DNA from: Bombus terrestris
Taxonomy: Eukaryota; Arthropoda; Insecta; Hymenoptera; Apidae
Direction: 5' to 3'
DNA: 64,000 bases
Assembly: GCF_910591885.1 (NCBI RefSeq)
Contig: NC_063275.1
Location: 1,302,001 to 1,366,000, forward strand
The translations under genes and the position numbers were made by a program. The notes under the pieces are model-generated. The model did no database searches. It saw nothing but the letters and a program-made list of their open reading frames with translations, and was not told the origin of the DNA. Within the stretch, counting starts at the first letter, position 1, and each line of letters starts with the position of its first letter. Shown here piece by piece: positions 37,491-47,990 of the stretch.

Positions 37491-38646
37491 GACGAGATAA
37501 CTCGACGTTGAAACCGTCAAATATATTTTAAAATAATTAATAAATACAGAGAATGTTCGCTAAGACGCTTGGTACTAACTGATTCGCTAAAGACTGTGTA
37601 TTGATCGCTAATAAAATCGCTCGTGACTGAGGCTGAAAAACTGGTCACCTTACGATCACGTTCGTTTAATTATACTAGTCGGGGGAGTGCCGGAAAATTT
37701 AAATTCTACTTTGTTTGACGGTTACACGTAGCGGCGACACTGTTTTGCCCGGAGTTTATTTATTATTACATTATGTATGTCCTAACGATGTTGATACTCC
37801 AAAGTAAAACAACAACATGATTCGAATTGTCCTCTAGCTCATGCGTCGCTACAAGATCTTTACTATAATTAGTTTATTTACAATAAATGGATTAAACAGA
37901 TGTTGGTTAAACAGGCAACGATGGTTATTCAACATGAACTAATCACAATAACATATTATAATTAAGACAACTAGGTAATTAATTTGCAACTCTCGTCACC
38001 ACGAATCCAACGCTCTCTCTCACGCGGATCACACTCTCGCTAGTGTCACAGGCTAGTGTCACACGCTCAAGAAGACCACCCGCTCAGAAACGGTAATAGG
38101 ATAAGCTAGACATCCTGCATACCACACCCATCAAAACAATAACCAAATAGTAACGGAATAGGCGCCTTTGAGATACACCAGACGACAACCCCTCCAGAGG
38201 TACTAAAACCACAGTACAAAACCCTCCAAAATAAGCGCTCACCCCAATCTGTTAAAACATTTTGAATCAGTCTCTTGTAACACTTTGAATCATTCTGTTG
38301 TGACACTTTGAACCGTCGCTCTATTGGATTTGCATAATAAATTCTATTATCATATACAAAATTTAATTTCTTCACCTTATTCGTGAAACGTTCGAATTGC
38401 GATGCGAGGAGATCACCAGCGATCTATCGGTTTCGTGATTTCTTGTGTCTCCGATGTGACACTAGCAACACTATCTCGGCAACGCAATTCGCACTCTCTG
38501 ACTTCTCAATTCACAATGATCGTTAATTCCTTTTTTCTCCCTTAGCAACCGCTTGTTTTTTGTCTTAGCCTCACCACGCACATGTTCCGCAACCGCTTGT
38601 TTATGACTCGCTTGACACCCCTAGGTCCCTCGTCCACGATACTACA
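37491..38646. repeat. LTR-like dispersed repeat interrupted by a solo LTR
   Basis: The left part (37491-37856) matches 6209-6633, including GTAGCGGCGACA and TGTTTTGCCCGGAGTTTATT. The next part (37853-38048 plus 38466-38612) matches 18575-18868. The last bases, GTCCACGATACTACA, match the right edge at 23304. The repeat is interrupted at 38053-38465 by a younger solo LTR. No coding sequence is seen, so it is probably LTR or untranslated sequence of an old retroelement; the exact ends cannot be set. Confidence 0.6.
38057..38461. mobile_element. Solo LTR, 405 bp, with CTAG target duplication
   Basis: The element begins TGTCACACGC and ends CCGATGTGACA, so it has the TG...CA ends and a 7-bp terminal inversion (TGTCACA/TGTGACA) of a long terminal repeat. 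CTAG at 38053-38056 and at 38462-38465 is a 4-bp direct flank, as made by Gypsy-type integrases among others. An AATAAA signal is at 38336-38341. No internal retroelement sequence or second LTR is present, so it is a recombined solo LTR. A 13-base unit just to its left (38040-38052, CTAGTGTCACAGG) nearly repeats its first bases. Confidence 0.75.
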
Positions 38647-38747
38647 ATACTAACATTCTAATGGGGTAATTTATTGTTGGGGAAATTACAAAACTCATAA
38701 GTTTCATTTTTTCATGATTTCTCGACTTTCCAGGCTAAATTTCAATG

Positions 38748-38959
38748 TATTAGGTTGTCCGAAAAGTTTCTTTCGTTTTATGAGAAAATAATAGACGCTT
38801 TTTGTTTTATATTATTTTGTCAAATTACATACGATCCACTTTGTTATGTTGTGATAAACACCGCGACATTTCACAGGCTTGGTTTCGCGTTTATATGAAG
38901 GTGCACTGTTGTAAAAAAACACGTTTGCGAAAGAAAGACACTTTTCGAACAACCTAATA
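38748..38959. mobile_element. Mariner-like MITE, TTAGGTTGTCCG family (copy 3)
   Basis: TA-flanked element of 208 bp (38750-38957). The left end is TTAGGTTGTCCGAAAAGTTT and the right end, read inward, TTAGGTTGTTCGAAAAGTGT. The interior matches the copies at 17.1 and 59.6 kb. It is the best-preserved full-length copy in the window. Confidence 0.93.
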
Positions 38960-41900
38960 TTCTCAAAGTTCTCCTTCGTTAACATTTTGCAACGGCGACA
39001 CGTATATGAAAGCGATTATGTAAACGTGTTGCTCCGGTTCGATTTTATGATACAGCTCGTACAAATACATACGCGTTCATCGTTCCCTTGCGTCCACCGG
39101 GATCGCCTTCATAAATATCTCAATCTTCGGAGCGACGCGCGGCTGCCAGACTGATCGATGGGAAAGAGCCATTTGCGAATCGATTGCTTCCGGGTATAAC
39201 GAGTTCTTGCGCAATTTTTCCTGCGGACGTTGAGAAGCACCGCCTTGCAGATCTTCCCAGCGATTTTTCTCGCGTCTGCAAAGGAATTACAAAAGCGCCA
39301 GCCTGTTCGACGTAACTGACAAAGCGGATCCGGCTTAGATTTGGAGAATCTGTAGGCTTCAAGATCGACTAAAAATTGTACGTATCTTTTCTTGGATACG
39401 ATAACTCGAGTTTGTATAACTCTGTGAGCTAATTAAAAAATGATTGGAGATAGAAGAAAATGTTTACGACGAAGAATTTTCCAAAGTGTATAAGGAAACT
39501 GCGTCGACCACGTTCTTTTGGGAACGTACAGCAACTGTGTACATTCTTCAGGCCTATAGAGTTTCATTCGAATCTTTTTAAGGATCATTTGTTACTATTC
39601 ACACGCGTTCACTCTTTTCGCTGCAAGAGGAAGAACGCGAAACATCGAAACCATTAAAGAATACGAAGATAGAAAAAAGAAGAAATCTATGTACAAGTGG
39701 TATTAACCGGTTGAAATAAATCCAAAGGTAGTTCAGAGATATTCGAGTAAATTTTTTGATAGAAAGACATCGCTTTGTGAACGTCGTCGCTCGGCATCTG
39801 AATATCGCGAACGATACGAGCCGTATTCCCCTTTCGATTTGACGATCTCTTCTCTATGAAAAGAAGACGAAACGAGAAGGAACAGACTTTTCCAGCGCCA
39901 AAATTATGCTCGCAGCGAGCTTCATCTCCTAGAAAGCACAATATCGAGGATTCAACTGCAGATTCTTTGAAAGCAAAGTACACGCGTATATCATGATTTT
40001 TTCTAACCACACAGAAAATTGGTCCGTCTTTATAGGACCGAAAATACTCGAACGCTTGTAGAAATCTTTCATGGGAATATCCTGCGTGTTTACGAAATAT
40101 TTAACGGAAGAACGAATTTATTATATTTTCGGTCTTCGGTTTGGCCATAACAATCATAATAACAGTCGCGTGTATCTCATTCACACGCTAGTGGGATTTC
40201 AAAGTGTTGTAGATAAGAAGAAAGAATTGCAAAATGTTTTACGTAACAGACGTAACGTATAGATAAGAGTTTTGCATGATAAGTTTCTTCGTCCACGGTA
40301 TACGTTCTCGACGAGAAGAAACGAATCGAGAATACTCGTCTTGAAAGATAAGAACCGAGGAGAGCAAACGAGGTTGAAAAATCACAGCTGTCTTCCAGTC
40401 GAAATCGAATCGAACAAATTAATAGAATAATAACCCGTGCAGAATGGATAGAATTTTCTTGGATATCGATTTCCAATTATATCCGCCGTCGTCGTTAAAT
40501 CCACGTGGACGAACGAAATTCCGCAGGGATATCTGCCCGATAACGATCGGCTGGCCCATTTTTACTTAATATCGCAATTCGTTTGGAACTCGTTGCCATC
40601 GATAATCGCCATCCATATCCCGATGCCGAAAACTTCCCGATTACTTCGAGCAATTTTCGCCTCCTCGACGCCTCGAATAATTGGAAGCCAAGTCTATCTA
40701 GCGTAGAAGACAGATGAAGCAAAACTATTCCGACAGAGACATTCGTCGAATTTTGTTGGTTCGTGATTTAGATTCAAAGACGAGTGATGTGACGAATATT
40801 GCAATTTTGTTGCGTATGCTTCTACTTTGGAAAAATAAAACGGTAAAATTATAGCCACACTGATACGAAGCTGCAACTATACCACGTCACATCGTTTGTC
40901 CATATTGGACCTCACCGACCGTGCTTTTCTATTGATGAATAATCTATAAAATTCGCGTTTAGTTGTCTACGATCGATAGGTGAACGATTCTTTCGGTATA
41001 AGTACGAACGTAAATGTTCGATTAAAAATACACTCGTTCGTCTGAATATTAGCGAAGACCGATACTCTTTACGCGTCCAATATCTCAATCACAAAATTCA
41101 TGTGCATCGCATCGTTAAAAATATGAATCTTCCTGTCACACGGAATCGCTATTGACAAATAACAATGACACGGCATTATTGGTCTGCAGCGAAGAAAAAT
41201 CGCGCGTTTGGAAACGCGTACATGCGAACGAAAGACACGTGGCGATCTCGTTTCGATCCAGCAACGAAGCATCGAACGGATTGAAACGAGATAGAACAGC
41301 GTAAGAGAGGAAGAGAGCGGATAGAGCAGAAGGCAGAGCAGCAGGGAGAGAGTAGAAGGGGAGTAGGGGCGTCGCGACGCCGAGTAACACAACCACACCC
41401 TTCGAAGGACCTGCTGGATCGATAGGCACACTACGCTCTGCTTTAGCAGAGAAAGAGAAAAGTGGCGAGCGTTGGACAGAGACAGGACAGAGAAAGAAGA
41501 TAAGACAAATTGCCAGAGATCTCGCGGCGCGCTGCTTCAGCCGCTTTCTTCTTTCCCTCTGCTCCTCCGCCCTCCGACCATCTTTTTCCTCGTTTTCTTT
41601 TACCTTCTGTTATATACCTGCCATGGACAATCGACGCGTGTCGCGACCAACTTCTTCAACGAGGAAGAAACTAACGCGTCTAAGATCGTGCTTTCGGTAG
41701 TTATGCGTTCTGGCGAACACGAATGTGTCGGAGCAACGAGGGATGAAGACCGCAGATGACAAACACGATATTTCTATTTTCAAAGTCAATAAGGAATTTC
41801 ATATGGAAACTATGATGGCAGAATTTCGACGCGAGTTATCGAGAAATATCCAGGATTTTCTAACCGCATCGCTACGTGCAATATCATCCTATAATATTCT

Positions 41901-43997
41901 TAAGCAAATAATATTTCTCCGACGAAAACGTGTTGTAGCTTCGTCACGACTTTTTTTGCTTATGTCGTCAAGCACTGCACACTTGAACGTTTCTCTGCGA
42001 CACAGCCTGTAGATTATTACGATGTTTCATTTTTCCTTCGAGTTTCGTTCGACAAGTTTTACCGAACGACAGTTTATCAGAGCGCGCGTTCTCTGTAACC
42101 GGACAACATGCCAGTGCTCGTATTATCAGATGTTACGTACCCGCGCTTTTTTCACGCGAATTTTCAATCTCGATCCGCGCCGTCGCGTCGCAGTAACCAG
42201 GTTACCGGGGCAAATTCACGGTGACATCGTAATCGAGCGAGCCAGATAGACAAAGGCATACAGGTGCGCCTAATCGAATCCCCGGAGAAAGGTGGTGACG
42301 ATAAAGCTTCGTAGCTATCGTACGCGCATAGACAGACGGAAGAACGTCCCTAACTTCCTGACCAAATTGATTTCGATCGAAAAAAGAAAAAGGAAAAAAG
42401 AGAAAAAGAACAGCTACGAATAACGTTTGGAGACGTGTAATGACGACGAACGAGCGACAGTAGAGCGAGTTCGATTCGTTTACGAGCGTAGTTGGTACTT
42501 TATTTTTGCCACGACTGCTCCAACTTCGCGGTACCACCGTTTTGTAGAAACTCGTCGACGACCCTCTCGACCGCCGATTCTCTCCCCTCTCCCAATTAGA
42601 GCCGTTAATCCTTCGAGGAGTTTGTTGCAAATTAAAGCGAGGCGGCTTCAATTACCGGTATGTTTCGCGAAAAACATGGTCCATACAAGCGACGCTCATT
42701 TGCTTCGATCAACGAACAGTCTGGTTGAGCGACACTCCGGCTTCGGTTCGTATTGCGATGCGATTAAAATTTCCTCTCGTTAACGAGAAACGCGCCTTTA
42801 CCGCGACACAATCCGCGCACATTTTTCAATTCGACGGAAAATTGTCGACCACCTCGCGACAGAAATCCGCGTCCTTTTCTCCCATGCGCTTGAACGTCGC
42901 GTTCTTCGAAGCTCGCCACTAGTCCTTGTTAATCCATTGTCGAACAGACACGTAGCACGTAAGGCTCTCGTGTACACGTGTGGAAAACCGTGGAAAACTC
43001 TATTCCGCTATGAGACGTAAATGAGAAGTTGTTGAACCACAGGGACAATGATACCAAGAAGGGATGAAAGATTGTAGAACACGAGCAAGAAAAGCTTTTG
43101 TTGCCGCGAAAAGATTTTACCAACCGTGAACCGACCGTGGAAACAGAACGTAACGACCTTAACGAACCCACCTCCGCACGATTGCCACCCTAACGCTATT
43201 TCCACTGAAATGGACTCTTATCGGAGCGATGTGATGATGAAAGAGGATGACATAATGGAGTTTTTGAAACAGGAAGGAGATGTTTCTTGTGGGGGAAAAA
43301 TGGCGTCTCTTGTTGGTATACGAAAATGACAGTGGTAAATGAGATTTAGATTTTGAAATTCTCATTGACCGACAATCTTTTCCAATATGATATTCGTATT
43401 TCTTTTAAAAAGCCATGAACCATATAAAATCATGCTATTTTCCAGATGTTTTATACAACCTACAATCTGCATAATATGTAAGAATTTTCGACGATAAACT
43501 TTTAAATACTTTGCTCAGCTACTTCATCTTATTTCTTATTACGAGCACATTTGAATTTCCCATAAATCTACCTAACCTGATAATAACAGAATCAATCGCC
43601 ACGATTATAGAGCGCATCGCGTTGTCGCAGCTTTTGTCATTCTGGTCTCGATTCCAGCAAACAAATTGATGCAGCAGTAAACCAGCGGAGAATCTCGATT
43701 TAAAGCGATACAGATTTTACACGAGAGCTTGCGTCGCATCCGTGAATTCTATTGGCCCCAGGAGCGGCGTAAGTTCGCGAATACATCCCCGGGGATGAAT
43801 CTGGCCAAGCATGTGCGCTCTGACCTCCGCTTCCAACGTAACAGCGTATCTATTTTCCTGTATTGCCGTCGCACAACCATCGTTCCTGGGAATAGCATAG
43901 CAACGCTATCTCAAAAATGAGAATATCGCGGTGTCGCCGTTTAATCATCGCATACTCTGCATACCAACGATCAACATTTTGTCTTTTCTGATTGCAG
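38960..43997. other. Non-coding stretch, no gene recognised
   Basis: No gene recognised in 5 kb. Open frames such as 39687-40010 (minus, 107 codons) and 42202-42651 (minus, 149 codons) show no family features. A purine-rich, GAGA-containing patch lies at about 41290-41365 and an A/G-rich run at about 42378-42412. Confidence 0.5.
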
Positions 43998-44059
43998 AAG
44001 TGGCGTGTGGCTTTTGCGTGATGTTAGCAGTTAGGAGGAGAGAGCCGTTCAAGTTTCCG
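43998..44059 (+). other. Candidate internal micro-exon (weak)
   Basis: A pyrimidine-rich acceptor (TTTTGTCTTTTCTGATTGCAG) ends at 43997, and a consensus donor GTAAGT starts at 44060. The 62-base segment is open in one frame only (from GTG at 44000, VACGFCVMLAVRRR...), while the other two frames have stops. Among the segments I inspected this is the best match to both splice consensus sites. I recognise no protein family, and no flanking exon is identifiable, so it may be a chance pair. Confidence 0.2.
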
Positions 44060-44539
44060 GTAAGTTTAATCTCTTCCGCAAACTTCCCTAGAATCTCCCC
44101 GTCACTTAATCCAGAAAAGTTATACACGTCGGTTTACGAATCGTTTCATCCGACATCTGCACCTTCATTTCCGCGGGATTATCATTTCGATCGGGCTGGC
44201 CAGTTTCTGACGAGTTTGATTTAGCTTGGCTACTTGCTCGAAAACGAAGCTCTTCATATCGCCGACCACCAAATAACTAAAACCGGTCAATTATTAGTAG
44301 ACTCTCTGAGAACTCTTACACATTTTTATATTTTCACGAATACCACTGAGGAAATGAAAATTAAATAGAAATCTGTTAAGTCTAATGGATACTCTAATTT
44401 TTATGCTGCTGTTAGGACAAACAACCGAAGAGAATACGATAGAACTGCGGATGATACGCGATTGAGAAGATTTTCTTTTTAATCGTTTAATCTTCGGGCC
44501 AATATTGACCTACGAACAGCGAAGGTCGAAGAAGAATTA
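44060..44539. other. Non-coding, nothing recognised
   Basis: AT-rich sequence with no recognisable gene or repeat. Confidence 0.5.
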
Positions 44540-44852
44540 TTGAGATATGTATAATTTTGCATGCTAGACTAGATTAGCCACGTAGTAGTGACACACATAT
44601 ATGTGTATGAGTGTGTTGGAATATGTGCATGCACAGGGTTTCATAAAACAGAAGAATGCAACTGTTTCATTGGTAGTCTGGTAAAGAGGATGGTAAAGAC
44701 GAAGAGAGTGCTGAGACGCGTGCAAATGTGTATCGACGAAGATCCAGGAAATCATTTATTAAATAAATCTAAAACTATTTTGATATGAATTCTAAGTGTA
44801 ACCTTAGTGTTTCCTTACTTTTATTTCGGCGATTAAGATTCACAATTCTCAA
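44540..44852. mobile_element. 313-bp dispersed repeat with inverted ends (copy 2)
   Basis: Gap-free partner of 12610-12922. It starts TTGAGATATGT and ends CACAATTCTCAA. Here the flanks carry GAAGAAT on both sides (44531-44537, two bases before the start, and 44853-44859), a possible target duplication. The shared reading frame differs by substitutions at all three codon positions alike, so coding is not supported. Confidence 0.78.
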
Positions 44853-46828
44853 GAAGAATATTTATGACAGAATATTGGTGAGGAATGAAAAGCAAAGTGG
44901 AACGAAGGGCAGGAGTGTGTGTGCCGTGTATTGTATGGGAGTACAGCGTGACCGAAAAGTTCTGTATGAAACTTCATCGAAAGGTAGAAAATGATACCGA
45001 AAGAATCTCGTGGTCGTGGATCGTAGCGACGTAACGCTGAAATACAACGTGATATCCTAATCACGACGAAAGACAGGAAATATATCGAACAGATATAGAA
45101 TTGCTTACTCTATTCTTGGAGCCTGTAAATCGTCGATTCCTCGAGTCTCCGATAAATCATAAAAAGCCGAGGAGAATTACTGTAGTTCCAAATCTACTTT
45201 CGTCAGTCGTAGCATATTGACAGCATGATATTCCAATCACGACCACGAAAAAGAACACCTGCGGGGAATATAAAACGACCTATCTCGTTTATAGCAAATC
45301 CCTTGGACACGAGATATCGATGCTTCTTCCTAGCAATTTATAAAAACAATCTCCGCAAAACGAACTGTGACACTTTCTGAAGATATTAGAGCGCGAGAAG
45401 ACAAGAGCAAGAAACACGGAAAAAAGTGGCAAACCAGAAATGGCGGGACGAAGGGGTGTGCCAGAAGGTTAGGAAAAATGGAAGAAACGAAGGGTCAAAT
45501 GCCCGCGTGATGGATAACCCGACAGGAGAAGTTCGAGCGTATAAAATTGATCAGCGAACCAGAATCATTCGATTGTACTTGCTGCTCGTTGTCTGGTCTC
45601 TTTCTATCATGGCCGGGCTTCTTCCATTCATTTTCCTTCTGCGTCGTACGAGGTCGATAACTCTGATTCTTCTCCTCGTGGTCACCCCACATCGTCTTGT
45701 CGATACTTTATTTTCACCGTCCTGTTCAATGACCACGGTCCACGGCCGATTGCGGATGGAAATACTTCCGTGGAATTCATGTACCGAGCAAGAAAAATTG
45801 CTGGCGTCTCTCGTGTCCCTGAGATACGAGAGCAACCACGTGTCTCCAGCAATTTTGTACCCGATGTATCGATACATACAAGTAATAGCCGTCTGTATGC
45901 AGGGAATCTTGAATTTATCGATGAAATGATCAAAATAGTTTCCCTTCGGCTATGGCTGTTTTCCTTTTTCTATAGCTTTTTATTATAGGAATAAAAGGCG
46001 AATTTTACGACATAGAAATTGTCCAGCCATTTTCTTCTACGCTTTGAGATCTTTTTCAAAGCGAGAAGCCAACGAAAGATAGAAAATTAAGGCGCACCGT
46101 TTTATTTGAAACAAATTCTTCGGGAGAACATGCAAAATCAGGAAATTTCCGAATTAGAAGAATCTTACCTTTTGGAGATATCGCGTATATATCACTGGTC
46201 TAGCATTAACGATCTTTCTACGAAACTCTGGAACGTATAAACTTTCGCTCAGACACTTCGAAAGATGCAGTGTAGGGCCATAGAGAAGATAACTTGAAGT
46301 TTGTCCGAAGGCCAGGAAAATGGACAGAGCTGAGTGGCTCGTATGGAGAAACTTGCGACGTTATTGGAATTGTTGCACGGCTTTTCGATCGGTCGGATGA
46401 AACTAGGATCCATCGATGATCATTTTCCCGCGAACAGAAGACAATTTCACGTCGCAGGACGTGGCTTTCCATTCCGGGCAAGTTTACGCGGATGCGCGAC
46501 ACGACTGCGGAAACAGGGACACCGGATGTACGCTACCAGCCATAAGTCAGTCCATATTAGGACACCTTTCCACCTTAACGGTAGAAATTATTGCTAACTT
46601 TAGTTACTTTATTATATTTATTTGCCAAGTTGGTTAACTTGGAAAGTAGAGAAATCGATGGAATTATACGTATCAATGGGAAGTAAATTTTCAAAAAGCT
46701 TTTTCTTTTATTTGGAAGTAGTTTACAATCAATTCTTATTGAAAATTATAAGTAAATTATTCTGGCGTGGTACTATAACGTGAATAATTAACGATTATCG
46801 TATGTTTGGTTCTAGCTGAATCTAATGT
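44853..46828. other. Non-coding stretch, no gene recognised
   Basis: No gene recognised. A 167-codon plus frame at 45426-45929 (non-ATG start) has two hydrophobic segments but overlaps three minus-strand frames and matches no family I know. Confidence 0.5.
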
Positions 46829-47482
46829 TTAACGCTAGAACTACCGCACAAGTCAAATTGACTGGTTTTACAATTTTATTTTAAAATTCCTACTTCATGT
46901 TAAATTTTTCTTCCACAATGATGTAATGACTTTCGCAACGATAACTAAAAGAATAATATAATGGATTTTATTTTGTTTTTTATGTATTTAAACTGAAAAT
47001 AATTTTGTATCGACGCTGCTTATACCAACACCAGTCAAAACAACTGGTACTTGTCAAAGTGTAAAAGGGCTCTGCAATTTGTTTATCGAACCACAATTAA
47101 CCAGTTTCCTCGGTTTGTACAACTTCTCACACGTTTTTCAAATTTTTATTGCGTATCATTCGATATGATGATATCAGTTATCAGGAAAATTCCGGATCGA
47201 TCGCTAGATCGCCAAATGCTAACATTAGAAATACCACACCAGTCAAAATGACTGGTTCTACAATTTTATAAATGTGTCAACTCTCGTTTAGGGATCATGG
47301 TCCCAGATAGATTGATAATACCAAAAATATACTACATAACATGGAATTCCTTCTGTAAGAAAGTAATAAAGCAATAAATAAAAAAATATTCTATTATTAC
47401 GTATTTTTTAAAGACCAATCATTTTGACTAGCTTTGGTAGAAATAGCTTCGTGTTAAACCTATTGGTAGTTCTAATGTTTAA
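46829..47482. mobile_element. Third piggyBac-like family, composite or nested MITE
   Basis: TTAA at 46829-46832 and at 47479-47482 flank CGCTAGAACTACC on the left and GGTAGTTCTAATGT on the right, an imperfect inverted pair. Subterminal AGTCAAATTGACTGG and ACCAGTCAAAATGACTGGT palindromes occur near the left end and again at 47239-47257. A second left-end-like sequence (CTAACATTAGAAATACC at 47219-47235) inside suggests two copies, one inserted in or next to the other. No transposase frame. The 12-mer TCTAATGTTTAA occurs at both outer edges. Confidence 0.65.
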
Positions 47483-47990
47483 GTCTAAAGGGTAATATCT
47501 TTTTAGCCTGCGGATCTGATCCATCGCGTCAAATAATCGAGTAACTAGTGGGTTTTGGTGGTTGTTAATTCTTATGTTATATCTATCACTGAGTTTGAAC
47601 ATTTATTCTTTAACTGTAGGTATCTTAAGGTCGCGATGTATTGTTTCGTTGGTAACATACCAAGGATCTTAGAGTTTTTGATTGCAATCCTTGAAGAATT
47701 TCTATGTTGAAATTACTCGTTGTTTCCCATAGTTGGATCTCATTGATCCAAACAGGTTTTAATATGGCTTTAGTTAGAACGTCTGCCAATGAACCAGTAG
47801 GATTCTCTTAATTTTAATTTAAGTTACTCGAATTTATCTACGATGTGTCGTTTCTATATCATTCTTCTGTCCAGAACCATGTCCAGATATCTGACTGAAT
47901 CTTTGTTTGCAATTGGAATATTATTTATGGTCACCTGTGAGCAGGATTGTTTTCAAGAAGTGGAATGAAAATCACTTTGGCCCGTATGTG
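47483..47990 (-). pseudogene. Jockey-like LINE remnant (reverse transcriptase C-terminal part)
   Basis: Read on the minus strand, the sequence gives, in several frames broken by stops and shifts, the segment order of a Jockey-type non-LTR retrotransposon: VTINNIPIANKDSVRYL, then LDRRM, a KLKLRESYWFIGRRS segment, a degraded KTCLDQ part, and a C-terminal RINNHQNPLVTRLFDAMDQ...RRLKRYYPLDL. It covers only the end of the reverse transcriptase ORF; the catalytic palm with the DD motif and the endonuclease are absent. The left boundary coincides with the TTAA of the piggyBac-like element at 47479, so that element may have landed in the LINE just after its last codons. Non-functional. Confidence 0.85.

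Noticed and set aside
45426..45929. 167-codon plus frame with two hydrophobic segments
   Set aside because: No ATG start, no family resemblance, three overlapping minus frames.
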